This document shows, one piece after another, positions 51,236-60,223 of a DNA stretch of 64,000 nt (the stretch's first letter is position 1; each line of letters starts with the position of its first letter). The notes under the pieces are model-generated. The model searched no databases. It was not told the DNA's origin and was given only the letters and a program-made list of their open reading frames with translations. Source of the DNA: Aequorivita xiaoshiensis (lineage in GTDB: Bacteria > Bacteroidota > Bacteroidia > Flavobacteriales > Flavobacteriaceae); assembly GCF_022008395.1 (NCBI RefSeq), contig NZ_JAIRBB010000003.1:62001-126000 (forward strand), given 5' to 3'. Position numbers and translations under genes: made by a program.

Positions 51236-52299
51236 TGAAAAAGGTATATATTAATAGTATCGCTTCTATTTCACCTCAAAAAACCTTTGAGAATGCGTCC
51301 TTTTTAGATGATATTATTGAATATAATGAAACTGTAATTTCTGCTTTCGACCCAAACTATAAAGAGCACATACCGCCTGCAGCTGCTAGACGGATGGCAA
51401 AAGGAATTAAAATGGGAGTGGTGGCTTCCAAACTTGCAATGAAAGAAGCAGGGATTGGAACAGTAGATGCTATAATTACAGGAACAGGCATGGGGTGTAT
51501 GATCGATTCTGAAAAATTTGTCAGTGCTATTATTGATAACAACGAGCAATACTTGACCCCGACTTCCTTTATACAAAGTACTCACAATACAGTTGCTGGA
51601 CAGATAGCTTTAGGAATGGAGTGTAAAGCCTATAATTTCACTTATGTTCACGCTGCCATTTCGTTTGAATCGGCTTTGCTAGATGCCAAAATGCAATTAG
51701 AAAATGACGAGGCAAACAATATATTAGTAGGTGGCGTAGAAGAATTAGGTGCGCATACAACCGATGTTCATCGGGTTATTAATCACATTAAACCTGAGGC
51801 AGTAACAATTTCAGAAGTTTTAAATTCCAATACTGAAGGAGCTGTGTTTAGTGAAGGTGCTAATTTTTTTGTGGTTTCTAACGATAGGAAAGAAAGCAGT
51901 TACGCTGAATTACTTGCTGTTGAAACATACAATACTCTTGAAAAAGACAAGGTTTCTGAAGCAATTAAGAGCGTTTTAAAAGAAAATAACTTAAAACCAG
52001 AAGACTTAGATGTTGTGGTGCTCGGTAATAATGGTGATGTAGAGTTTGATGGATATTACAATCAACTATCAAAAAACATCTTTAAAAATACGAAACAGGT
52101 TTACTACAAACACCTAGTTGGTGAAAATAATACAGTGTCGGCATTTGGGGTTTGGTTGGCTTCAAAAATTATTAAAACACAACAAATTCCAGCAATGGTT
52201 AATTTAAACGATATTGAAGCAACAGAACCTAACATTATTTTGTGTTACAATCAATATCGCGGTGAAAACCACAGTCTTGTACTCCTGAAAAAATGTTGA
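51235..52299 (+). CDS. Ketosynthase-like chain-length-factor protein without catalytic residues
   Basis: 354 residues from ATG 51235. The ketosynthase fold is kept (AARRMAKGIKMGVVASKLAMKEAG near 43, then TPTSFIQSTHNTVAGQIAL near 105), but the nucleophile segment reads FTYVHAAISFES (no Cys), the HGT motif reads LGNNGDVEF, and the GHT motif reads LVGENNTVSAFG. All three catalytic positions are lost. Together with the upstream ketosynthase it should form a heterodimer that sets chain length, like the type II polyketide chain-length factors. It overlaps the deacetylase gene by 7 bases. Confidence 0.88.
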   Translation: MKKVYINSIASISPQKTFENASFLDDIIEYNETVISAFDPNYKEHIPPAAARRMAKGIKMGVVASKLAMKEAGIGTVDAIITGTGMGCMIDSEKFVSAIIDNNEQYLTPTSFIQSTHNTVAGQIALGMECKAYNFTYVHAAISFESALLDAKMQLENDEANNILVGGVEELGAHTTDVHRVINHIKPEAVTISEVLNSNTEGAVFSEGANFFVVSNDRKESSYAELLAVETYNTLEKDKVSEAIKSVLKENNLKPEDLDVVVLGNNGDVEFDGYYNQLSKNIFKNTKQVYYKHLVGENNTVSAFGVWLASKIIKTQQIPAMVNLNDIEATEPNIILCYNQYRGENHSLVLLKKC

Positions 52300-53069
52300 A
52301 ATTCTACACCATAAACGCCATAGCCTTAGTAATCTTTTTTGGATTGCTGCTAACAGGTTTTTTTGGTGATGTACCGGTTTGGCTTTATATATTATTTGTA
52401 ATTATTTGGATAGTAATTACTGCTATTGGGTCTTTTCAAATAAAATGGAATTATCATTTAGAGTCATTAAACCACAATTATAAAACTTCAAAAAACTATA
52501 TATCCATCACTTTCGACGATGGACCTAATTCAGATTATACACCAAAAGTTCTTTCGCTTTTAAAGAAACACAACGCAAAAGCTACTTTTTTCATAATAGG
52601 AAAAAATGCTGAAAAACACCCAGACTTAGTCCGTGAAATAATAGCAGATGGACATACTATAGGAAATCACTCATTTTCACACGCCAATACTTTTGGATTT
52701 TTTTCTTCTGAAAAAATTATAGCCGATTTAAAAAAATCTGATTGCGTTCTGAAAGAAATCACAGGAAAGGAAATTAAATTATTTCGTCCTCCTTTTGGTG
52801 TAACAAATCTGAATATCAAAAAAGCTTTGAAAAAAACTGGGCATCACTCTATTGGTTGGAGTAAACGCAGTTTGGATACTACGAACCTTCCAGAAGAAAA
52901 GATTTTAAAACGGATTATTCCCAACCTGAGAAAAGGTGATATAGTGTTACTTCACGATAGCAGTTCAAAATCCGTTGCCGTATTGGAACAGTTATTGTTA
53001 ACTTTGACTCCGCACGAACTGCAGTCGGTTTCGGTGGATCGTTTGCTAGAAATAGAACCTTATGCGTAA
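52293..53069 (+). CDS. Membrane-anchored polysaccharide deacetylase (NodB domain)
   Basis: 258 residues. Two N-terminal membrane helices (about 5-25, 27-47) precede a CE4 domain: ISITFDDGPNSDYTP near 71, GHTIGNHSFSHANTF near 118 (two zinc histidines), FRPPFGVTN near 165, and VLLHDSSSKSV near 218. Its catalytic residues look complete. A sugar deacetylase has no obvious task in polyene synthesis, yet the gene overlaps both neighbours (7 and 8 bases), so it is firmly part of the operon. It may act on an N-acyl or O-acetyl group of a membrane glycoconjugate linked to the pigment. See the GT2-DUF2062 protein downstream. Confidence 0.88.
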   Translation: MLKFYTINAIALVIFFGLLLTGFFGDVPVWLYILFVIIWIVITAIGSFQIKWNYHLESLNHNYKTSKNYISITFDDGPNSDYTPKVLSLLKKHNAKATFFIIGKNAEKHPDLVREIIADGHTIGNHSFSHANTFGFFSSEKIIADLKKSDCVLKEITGKEIKLFRPPFGVTNLNIKKALKKTGHHSIGWSKRSLDTTNLPEEKILKRIIPNLRKGDIVLLHDSSSKSVAVLEQLLLTLTPHELQSVSVDRLLEIEPYA

Positions 53070-53691
53070 TTATCTTTTTTTACTAGTTTTTGTTTTAATC
53101 GGCGGTAGTATTGCAGCACAAGAAGTTGCGATGAGTGCTTCTGAAATTTCTGCTTTCAAACAAAAAGTTATCGCTACTGCAAAAAGCACAAATTCAATTA
53201 AAGCTGATTTTGTGCAATTCAAGCACCTAGATTTTTTAGCCAATGATGTGCAAACTTCAGGAAAAATGGTGTTTAAAGCTCCAAATTTGGTAAAATGGGA
53301 GTACACAAATCCTTATCAATACAGCGTAATTTTTAAAGAAGATAAGCTGCTTATCAATGATGGAGGCACTAAAAGTAAAGTCGATATTGGAAATAGCAAT
53401 CTCTTTAAGAAATTAAACGAGTTAATCGTGAATAGCGTAAAAGGCAATATGTTTAACGACGCCGATTTTAGGGTTTCATTTTATAAAGTATCAAAACATT
53501 ACAAAGCGGTTTTTGTGCCTAAAGACAAAAAAATAGCTAATTATATAGCGTCTTTCGAATTGCTTTTTAACAAAGATGACGCACAGGTTCACGAGGTAAA
53601 AATGATTGAGCCATCAAAGGACTTTACAAGGATTATATTTAGCAATCGAGTTTTAAACAGTAAGGTTAATGATTCGGTTTTTAGTAATTAG
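53062..53691 (+). CDS. LolA-like periplasmic lipid carrier
   Basis: 209 residues with a signal peptide (about 1-19, ending IAAQE). The LolA pattern is clear: IKADFVQFKHLDFL near 47, SGKMVFKAPNLVKWEYTNPY near 70-90, then VIFKEDKLLINDGG. LolA proteins carry lipoproteins between membranes. Copies in aryl-polyene clusters are thought to ferry the polyene lipid to the outer membrane. It overlaps the lipoprotein gene that follows by 23 bases. Confidence 0.87.
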   Translation: MRNYLFLLVFVLIGGSIAAQEVAMSASEISAFKQKVIATAKSTNSIKADFVQFKHLDFLANDVQTSGKMVFKAPNLVKWEYTNPYQYSVIFKEDKLLINDGGTKSKVDIGNSNLFKKLNELIVNSVKGNMFNDADFRVSFYKVSKHYKAVFVPKDKKIANYIASFELLFNKDDAQVHEVKMIEPSKDFTRIIFSNRVLNSKVNDSVFSN

Positions 53692-54310
53692 TCTATCCCT
53701 TGTTTTCTCTTTAACGTCCTGCTCTTTAAAGACTACAGAAGGATTGCGACCAATTGGTTTGAATGAGAATGGCAAGTTGAATAAAGAGGTGGAAAATCTA
53801 TATTTTTCTAATCCAGAAATAGACTATGTTTATAAAGCGAAAATCAAGGTTTACAAAAAAAATTTCGGTGGAATATTAATTGTAAAAAAAACAGGGCCAA
53901 AAAATCACAGAGTAGTTTTTACAACTGAATTTGGAAGTAAATTATTAGACTTTCAGTTTGACGGAGATAAGTTTACCAAGAATTTTGTTGTTGAAGACTT
54001 AGATAAAAAATTTATAATTAATATTTTGAGAGACGATTTCAAATTATTGATAACTGAAAAATCTGATATTTTAAAAGCTTTTAGTTCTGAAGTACACAAT
54101 GTTTTTAAAGCACAGTCCGAGGAACGATTCAATTATTACTTTTTTGAAAAAGGAACGGGAAAGCTTCAAAAAATTGTAAATACAACGAAAAGAAAAGAAA
54201 AAGTTGAGGTTAATTTTACTTCAACTGAAAAAGAAATCGCAGACATCATAAGCATTAAACACAATAATTTCAAGTTAACGATAGACTTGGAAAAATTCAA
54301 AAAAAAATGA
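53669..54310 (+). CDS. Probable lipoprotein of the pigment export set
   Basis: 213 residues. Lipoprotein signal MIRFLVISLSLVFSLTSC with lipobox cysteine at residue 18. The rest is a beta-rich domain without recognised motifs (YVYKAKIKVYKKNFGGILIVKK near 53, FGSKLLDFQFDGDKFTKN near 91). Position between a LolA homologue and a hotdog gene, with overlaps, suggests a partner of the LolA carrier in the outer membrane, as ApeN-like lipoproteins may be. It resembles LolB in size only. Confidence 0.78.
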   Translation: MIRFLVISLSLVFSLTSCSLKTTEGLRPIGLNENGKLNKEVENLYFSNPEIDYVYKAKIKVYKKNFGGILIVKKTGPKNHRVVFTTEFGSKLLDFQFDGDKFTKNFVVEDLDKKFIINILRDDFKLLITEKSDILKAFSSEVHNVFKAQSEERFNYYFFEKGTGKLQKIVNTTKRKEKVEVNFTSTEKEIADIISIKHNNFKLTIDLEKFKKK

Positions 54311-54311
54311 T

Positions 54312-54677
54312 ATGCTCATAGAAGGATTATACAAAATAATTGCTATTGAGAAGACCGAAAAAGGCATCATGGCAAAAGTTCACTTAGACAAAAATCACGA
54401 TATTTTTAAAGGGCATTTTCCTGGAAATCCAGTTATGCCAGGAGTTTGTATGATTCAGATTATAAAGGAGCTCACTGAAAAAACAGTGGAAAAGGAATTG
54501 TTTTTGGCGGTTTCTTCGAATATAAAATTTATGGCAATTATCAATCCTGAAAAAAATTCTGAGTTGCAGCTTGCTATAGATATTACTGAAGAAAATGGTG
54601 AGGTAAAGGTGAAAAACACTACATCTTTTGAAGATACTATAGCTCTAAAGTTAAGTGCTACGTTTAAGATTATTTAA
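54312..54677 (+). CDS. FabA/FabZ-like hotdog protein lacking catalytic residues
   Basis: 121 residues. The central FKGHFPGNPVMPGVCMIQIIKEL near 35-57 is the FabA/FabZ substrate tunnel motif (GHFPGxPVMPG), but the position of the catalytic glutamate is Gln (VCMIQ instead of VLIIE), and the N-terminal LPHR-type histidine segment is not present. So it is probably not a dehydratase. It could be a binding or chain-handing subunit. Two bases separate it from the lipoprotein gene. Confidence 0.8.
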   Translation: MLIEGLYKIIAIEKTEKGIMAKVHLDKNHDIFKGHFPGNPVMPGVCMIQIIKELTEKTVEKELFLAVSSNIKFMAIINPEKNSELQLAIDITEENGEVKVKNTTSFEDTIALKLSATFKII

Positions 54678-54732
54678 TATTTATCTAAGCCTAAGAAGGT
54701 TTTTAAACCTATTAGATTTAGAATTTACAATT

Positions 54733-55224
54733 ATGAAAAACATATTTATATTATTCTTTTTCATTTCCTTCATAGGAAACGCCCAAGTTTTAGGAGAAAT
54801 TCGTTCGCAATACTCAAAAGCAGTTGAGAGCCCTGAGGTAACCGAAAAGTTGTATGGCGAGCTTGCAAAAATAAGCACATCGACCAAGCCTGTATTGCAT
54901 GCCTACAAAGGAGCAATATTAACGTTGAAAGCCAAGTTTTCAAAAAATAAACGCGATAAAAAGGATTTTTTTAAAGAAGGCGTTTCTTTACTTGAATCTG
55001 CTGTAGAGTTAGATTCGCTGAATACCGAAATTAGATACATCCGTTTATCAGTTCAAGAAAATTCGCCAAAATTCTTAGGGTATCACAAAAATATTGAGGC
55101 AGATAAAGATTTTATTTTAAAAAATTACGGAACTCTATCCTCTAAGACTTTAAAAATCCTTGTAAAAGATTTTGTTTTAAACTCTAATAATTTTGATGAA
55201 ACTGAAAAGTTAGGGTTGAATTAA
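54733..55224 (+). CDS. Secreted protein of unknown function in the pigment operon
   Basis: 163 residues from ATG 54733. A signal peptide (about 1-17, ending IGNAQV) leads a helical domain rich in lysine, with TKPVLHAYKGAILTLKAKFSK near 52-72 and KEGVSLLESAVELDSLNTEIRYIRLSVQEN near 82-111. The spacing of these helices looks like two TPR-like hairpins, so a periplasmic protein-protein scaffold is possible. The frame extends upstream to 54655, but the ATG at 54733 has the signal peptide and is preferred. Function unknown. Confidence 0.75.
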   Translation: MKNIFILFFFISFIGNAQVLGEIRSQYSKAVESPEVTEKLYGELAKISTSTKPVLHAYKGAILTLKAKFSKNKRDKKDFFKEGVSLLESAVELDSLNTEIRYIRLSVQENSPKFLGYHKNIEADKDFILKNYGTLSSKTLKILVKDFVLNSNNFDETEKLGLN

Positions 55225-55338
55225 ACTAAGCAAAACCATTACTTCAACTGCAATAACTTATATTTGTTGCGTGCTCTTTTCCTCAGTGGTATTTATACAC
55301 CGCCAAGTCGCAGAGGACACTAAGAATAAAACTTCATA

Positions 55339-56532
55339 ATGAGCCAAAAATTACATTCAGAAAAACTCAATTCCTTGAAGTGTTGCGTGATTATTCCTAC
55401 TTATAATAATCAAAAGACTTTGCAACGGGTAATTGAAGGTGTTTTAGTTTACACTGAAAATGTAATTGTGGTGAACGATGGATCCACAGATTCGACTCCA
55501 GAAATATTGCTACAGTTTCCGCAATTAAGGTTAATTAACCTTGCACAAAATAAAGGAAAGGGAAACGCACTGCGACAGGGTTTTAAACACGCTGAAAGTT
55601 TGGGTTACCATTACGCCATTACCATTGATAGTGATGGGCAACATTTTCCAGAGGATATTCCAGTTTTTACAGAAGCTTTAGAAAAGTCGGAAAACAAAAA
55701 ATTACTCCTTATCGGCGCACGAAATATGGGGCAAACGGGAGTGCCTAAGAAAAGTAGTTTTGGAAACAAATTTTCAAATTTTTGGTTTTGGGTAGAGACG
55801 GGAATTCGCTTAAAAGACACTCAGTCTGGCTTTAGATTATATCCGCTTTACGCAATGAAAAACTTAAACTTTTACACCAATAAATTTGAATTTGAAATTG
55901 AAGCCATAGTCAAATCTGCCTGGAGTGGGATAGAAGTGAAAAATATTCCAATTCAAATTCACTATGAGTTGAAAAACAGGGTTTCACATTTTCGACCGTT
56001 TAAAGATTTTACACGAATAAGTATCTTAAACACTTGGCTAGTACTTGTTACCTTTCTATATATTAAACCACGAAATCTCTTTAGGAAATTAAAAAAAAAA
56101 GGGCTTAAAAGGTTCTTGATGGAAGACTTACTTCAAAGCGATGATTCTGCCGAAAAGAAAGCTTTTTCGATCGCTTTAGGAGTATTTATAGGCTTGTCTC
56201 CAATTTGGGGCTTTCATACTATATCGGTTATATTTTTGGCTATTCTTTTGAAGCTAAATAAGGTGATTGCCTTTGCTTTTTCTAATGTGAGCTTGCCTCC
56301 ATTTATACCGTTTATTCTTTATTTCAGTTTAAAACTTGGGAGCTGGCTTTTAGGTGAAAACTTTGTCCTTTCATTTAATGAAATAGATCCTAGTTTAGAG
56401 CTAGTGAAATATTTAAAATCTTATATTGTTGGCAGTTTGGCTCTTTCAATTTCTGCAGCAATTCTCTGCGGACTTGCAGGATACATAATCTTAACGTTGT
56501 TTGAGCGTAAAAAGATTTTTAAGAATGGGTAA
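55339..56532 (+). CDS. Glycosyltransferase family 2 fused to DUF2062
   Basis: 397 residues. The N-terminal GT2 domain (about 15-225) begins CVIIPTYNNQKTLQRVIEG, with VVNDGSTDSTPEIL near 48 (DGS) and ITIDSDGQHFPEDI near 95 (metal-binding DxD-like), and KDTQSGFRLYP near 162 as in dolichol-phosphate mannose synthases. Then comes a short amphipathic linker, and from about 260 a DUF2062 membrane domain (FSIALGVFIGLSPIWGFHTI; FALSNVSLPPFIPF-like) with three or four helices. This GT2-DUF2062 fusion probably adds a sugar or glycosyl phosphate to a lipid carrier. It overlaps the next gene by 8 bases, and the GT2 type is also known in aryl-polyene loci. Confidence 0.87.
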   Translation: MSQKLHSEKLNSLKCCVIIPTYNNQKTLQRVIEGVLVYTENVIVVNDGSTDSTPEILLQFPQLRLINLAQNKGKGNALRQGFKHAESLGYHYAITIDSDGQHFPEDIPVFTEALEKSENKKLLLIGARNMGQTGVPKKSSFGNKFSNFWFWVETGIRLKDTQSGFRLYPLYAMKNLNFYTNKFEFEIEAIVKSAWSGIEVKNIPIQIHYELKNRVSHFRPFKDFTRISILNTWLVLVTFLYIKPRNLFRKLKKKGLKRFLMEDLLQSDDSAEKKAFSIALGVFIGLSPIWGFHTISVIFLAILLKLNKVIAFAFSNVSLPPFIPFILYFSLKLGSWLLGENFVLSFNEIDPSLELVKYLKSYIVGSLALSISAAILCGLAGYIILTLFERKKIFKNG

Positions 56533-59500
56533 ATGGTTTTTTAAGGCATATCAATCTCTTCAAAATAATAAATCCCGGAGTGCAATTATCTTTATAGTGT
56601 TGCTCTCAGGTTTGGTGTTTCTTGTTACTAAAATTCAATTTGAAGAAGATATTTCTAAATTAATACCTGTAGAAGGAGAGTCTAAAAACCTTCAGAAGGT
56701 ATTAAAATCAGTGAATTTTACCGATAAAATTATTGTTACCCTTCAGAAAAATGAAGATGTAACCGTTGAAGAACTTACCGATTACGCTTCAGAATTTATC
56801 GACAGCTTACAAACTCACTCATCTCAATACATCAAAAACATTAGAGGGAAAGTAAACGATGACGATTTACTTCGTACCATGAATTTTGTGTATGAAAATT
56901 TGCCTTTATTTCTTGATAAGGACGATTACAAAACCATTGCCAATAAGCTCGAGAAAGATAGTGTTTCGGCTATAACAGCAGCGAATTACAAAACGCTTAT
57001 TTCCCCTTCTGGAATAGTAACGAAAGATATTATTTTAAAAGACCCTATAGGACTTTCATTAATCGCCTTAAAAAAACTCAGACAGCTTGGAGTCACCGAT
57101 GAATTTGTATTGAAGGATGGGTTTTTAGTAAGTAAGGATGAAAATAATCTTCTTCTATTTATCACTCCACAATATGCAAGTAGTGAAACTTCCGAAAACA
57201 GCAAGTTTTCCGAAAAACTATATGCGCTACAAGATTCTCTAGATCTTAAATATTCAGGAAAAGTAAAAAGTGAATATTTTGGAGCTGCGTTAATTGCAGT
57301 TGCCAATGCCCAGCAAATAAAGCGTGATATACAGTTTACCGTAGGTATCGCTTTTTCGTTATTGGTTCTAGTTTTTATATTCTTTTACCGAAAGATATAT
57401 GTTCCCATAATTTTATTTGTACCGACGCTTTTCGGTGGACTTTTAGCAGTTGCACTATTGCATTTAGTTCGAGACAACATCTCTGCAATTTCACTAGGGA
57501 TTGGCTCAGTTTTGCTCGGGGTGACATTGGATTATTCACTTCATATACTCACTCATATTCGCAATAATGAAACGGTAGAAAGTTTGTATAAAGATGTTGC
57601 AGAACCAATATTGATGAGCAGTTTAACAACTGCCTTGGCATTTTTATGTCTCTTATTTTTAGATTCTCAAGCCTTACAGGATTTGGGGATGTTTGCTGCT
57701 GTAAGTGTCTTGGGTGCTTCGGTTTTTGCGCTTTTATTTATTCCGTTGGTTTACAAAAATCCACTTTCGCAAAAGCAACAAGTTAATGTGTTAGACAAAA
57801 TCGCCGATTACCCTTACCATAGAAATAAATGGTTGTTAATTGGTCTAGGAGCCGTTTTAGCGACAAGCTTTTTCACTTTTAATAAGGTTGAATTTGATAA
57901 AGATATTTCAAAATTAAATTATGAGCCTGAAGCGTTAAAAACGGCAATGCAGCATTTAGATGAGTTGACAGATATTTCCTCTAAATCAGTCTACTTAACA
58001 ACCTATGGAAAATCGGTGGAAAGTACGCTTCAGCTAAACGATTCTATCCACGCAACTTTAGAGTTACTTAAAGAAGATGAACAAATAAGCAGTTTTAGTT
58101 CTATTGGAGCTTTGGTGCATTCACAGCGTGACCAAAGAAATAAAATAGCTGTATGGCAACAGTTTTGGAGTGAAGCTCGAAAGGATAGCACTGCAAATAG
58201 TCTAATTGAAAGTGGGGAAGAGCTTGGTTTTAAACCTTCAACTTTTAGTAAGTTTTACTCTTTTCTGAATAAAGACTTCAACACTTTAAAACCTGAAGAC
58301 TATCAGCAAATTCCATCGATTATTCTTGAAGATTACATTACTACCGAAGCTGGATTTACAACCATTACGACACTAGTGAAGCTGGATGATGTAGATGTTT
58401 CTGATATTAAAGATAGGTTCAAGAAAATCCCGAATACCTATGTTATTGATAGGCAGGAAATGAATGAAACCTTCTTAGGGAATCTTAAAAACGATTTCAA
58501 CAACCTAATTGGGTATTGCTTGCTAGCGGTTTTATTAATACTGTTTTTATTCTTCCGAAGTTTCTCTCTCACTTTGGTTACTGCAACCCCAATTTTCCTA
58601 ACTTGGTTTCTAACCTTAGGGATAATGGGATTGCTCAATATTCAATTCAATATTTTCAATATTATAATCTCTACTTTCATTTTTGGATTGGGAATCGATT
58701 ACAGCATTTTTATGACTAAAGGCTTGTTAAAAGAACTCGCCACGGGTGAAAAAGTAATGGTAACCAACAGAGCATCAATAATACTGTCGGTTTTAACCAC
58801 GATTCTTGGAGTTGGAGTTCTAATTTTTGCTAAACATCCGGCATTGTATTCAATATCTATAGTCTCGATCATTGGGATATTTTCGGCAATGTTTACAGCC
58901 TTCACAGTGCAACCGTTATTGTTTAAACTTTTTATAGGCAGTTCAAAAAAACGCCCTATAACTCCTAGGATGTTTGTGCATTCGATATTGTCGTTTAGTT
59001 ATTTCGGATTAGGAGGAATATTGCTTTCAATCTACAGTGTAACCTTAATGCCAATCTTACCAATCAGTAAGAAAACATCGATGGGATGGTTTCATAAAGT
59101 TATATCGAAATTCTTTAAATCGGTATTATACACTAATCCCTTTGTACAAAAAACAATAATCAATGAATCGGGTGAGGATTTTTCAAAACCTGCCGTAATT
59201 ATAGCCAACCACACTTCATTCCTTGATATTTTGGCGGTGGGAATGTTAAATCCAAAAATCTGTTTCTTGGTAAACGATTGGGTTTATAATTCTCCAATAT
59301 TTGGGAAAGCAGTACAAAAAGCGGATTTCTACCCTGTATCAAGTGGAATTGAAAATAGCTTAGAGCCCTTAAAAAAGAAGATTGAGGAAGGATATTCGTT
59401 GATGGCTTTTCCAGAAGGTACTAGAAGCGACTCCAATAAAATTAAGCGTTTTCACAAAGGAGCTTTTTATTTGGCAAATCAATTCAATTTGGATATTCTA

Positions 59501-60223
59501 CCGGTTTTAATTCACGGAAATAGCGAAGTAAACCCTAAGGGAAGCTTTATTATTATAGACGGTAGCATTACTGTAAAGATTTTACCGCGTATAAAGGCCG
59601 AAGACCCTTCATATGGAGAAAGTCATAGGCAACAAGCAAAACAAATAGGCGCGTATTTTAGAGATGAGTTTTTAAAAATTAGAAACGAAATTGAAGGTGT
59701 AAAATACTTTCACAATATTGTTTTAGAAGAATACCGATATAAAGGAGACTCAGTTTATAAGGCTGTAAAAAAGGATTTAAAAGAAAATGCTGCGCCGTAT
59801 TTCGAAACCTTAAGGTATCTCGAAAAGCGTGGGAATATTGCACATATTTCAGATGGTAATGGACAACTCGACTTTCTTTTGAATCTTGATGGGCCAGATA
59901 GAAAAATTTTCAGCTATATTGAAGATTCAGATATTAGAGCAATACTTCAAAATAGTTATATAACTAATAAATACGGTAAGGTTTATTTTAAATCATCTAT
60001 CACAGCTGTATTGAACGCAGATGTGGAAATGCTAGTAATTTCTTCAGAAAAATACCTAGCTGAAGTAATAGACATTTTACCGCAAATTTCTGTAAAAACC
60101 GTTGTCTTTCTGAAAGATGCATCCCTTGTTGAGAAGGAAAATATTGTTACATTAGACTACCAAAGAGTATATCAAAATACGAATATTAGTATTTTTAATC
60201 TATCGAGAACCACAGCAGAATGA
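56525..60223 (+). CDS. MMPL exporter fused to a PlsC-type acyltransferase and a methyltransferase-like tail
   Basis: 1232 residues from ATG 56525. Residues 1-800 are an MMPL/RND exporter: two repeats of periplasmic domain plus membrane helices, with GVTLDYSLHIL near 335 and GLGIDYSIFMTKG near 725. About 815-1065 is an acyltransferase domain with NHTSFLDI near 895 (NHX4D) and FPEGTRSDSNKI near 965. The last ~160 residues (YRYKGDSVYKAVKKDLKEN near 1080 and ISDGNGQLDFLLNL near 1110) look like a degenerate SAM-binding Rossmann domain. The exporter and acyltransferase parts would flip and acylate a polyene lipid in one protein. It overlaps the GT2 gene by 8 bases and the next gene by 4. Confidence 0.88.
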   Translation: MGKWFFKAYQSLQNNKSRSAIIFIVLLSGLVFLVTKIQFEEDISKLIPVEGESKNLQKVLKSVNFTDKIIVTLQKNEDVTVEELTDYASEFIDSLQTHSSQYIKNIRGKVNDDDLLRTMNFVYENLPLFLDKDDYKTIANKLEKDSVSAITAANYKTLISPSGIVTKDIILKDPIGLSLIALKKLRQLGVTDEFVLKDGFLVSKDENNLLLFITPQYASSETSENSKFSEKLYALQDSLDLKYSGKVKSEYFGAALIAVANAQQIKRDIQFTVGIAFSLLVLVFIFFYRKIYVPIILFVPTLFGGLLAVALLHLVRDNISAISLGIGSVLLGVTLDYSLHILTHIRNNETVESLYKDVAEPILMSSLTTALAFLCLLFLDSQALQDLGMFAAVSVLGASVFALLFIPLVYKNPLSQKQQVNVLDKIADYPYHRNKWLLIGLGAVLATSFFTFNKVEFDKDISKLNYEPEALKTAMQHLDELTDISSKSVYLTTYGKSVESTLQLNDSIHATLELLKEDEQISSFSSIGALVHSQRDQRNKIAVWQQFWSEARKDSTANSLIESGEELGFKPSTFSKFYSFLNKDFNTLKPEDYQQIPSIILEDYITTEAGFTTITTLVKLDDVDVSDIKDRFKKIPNTYVIDRQEMNETFLGNLKNDFNNLIGYCLLAVLLILFLFFRSFSLTLVTATPIFLTWFLTLGIMGLLNIQFNIFNIIISTFIFGLGIDYSIFMTKGLLKELATGEKVMVTNRASIILSVLTTILGVGVLIFAKHPALYSISIVSIIGIFSAMFTAFTVQPLLFKLFIGSSKKRPITPRMFVHSILSFSYFGLGGILLSIYSVTLMPILPISKKTSMGWFHKVISKFFKSVLYTNPFVQKTIINESGEDFSKPAVIIANHTSFLDILAVGMLNPKICFLVNDWVYNSPIFGKAVQKADFYPVSSGIENSLEPLKKKIEEGYSLMAFPEGTRSDSNKIKRFHKGAFYLANQFNLDILPVLIHGNSEVNPKGSFIIIDGSITVKILPRIKAEDPSYGESHRQQAKQIGAYFRDEFLKIRNEIEGVKYFHNIVLEEYRYKGDSVYKAVKKDLKENAAPYFETLRYLEKRGNIAHISDGNGQLDFLLNLDGPDRKIFSYIEDSDIRAILQNSYITNKYGKVYFKSSITAVLNADVEMLVISSEKYLAEVIDILPQISVKTVVFLKDASLVEKENIVTLDYQRVYQNTNISIFNLSRTTAE

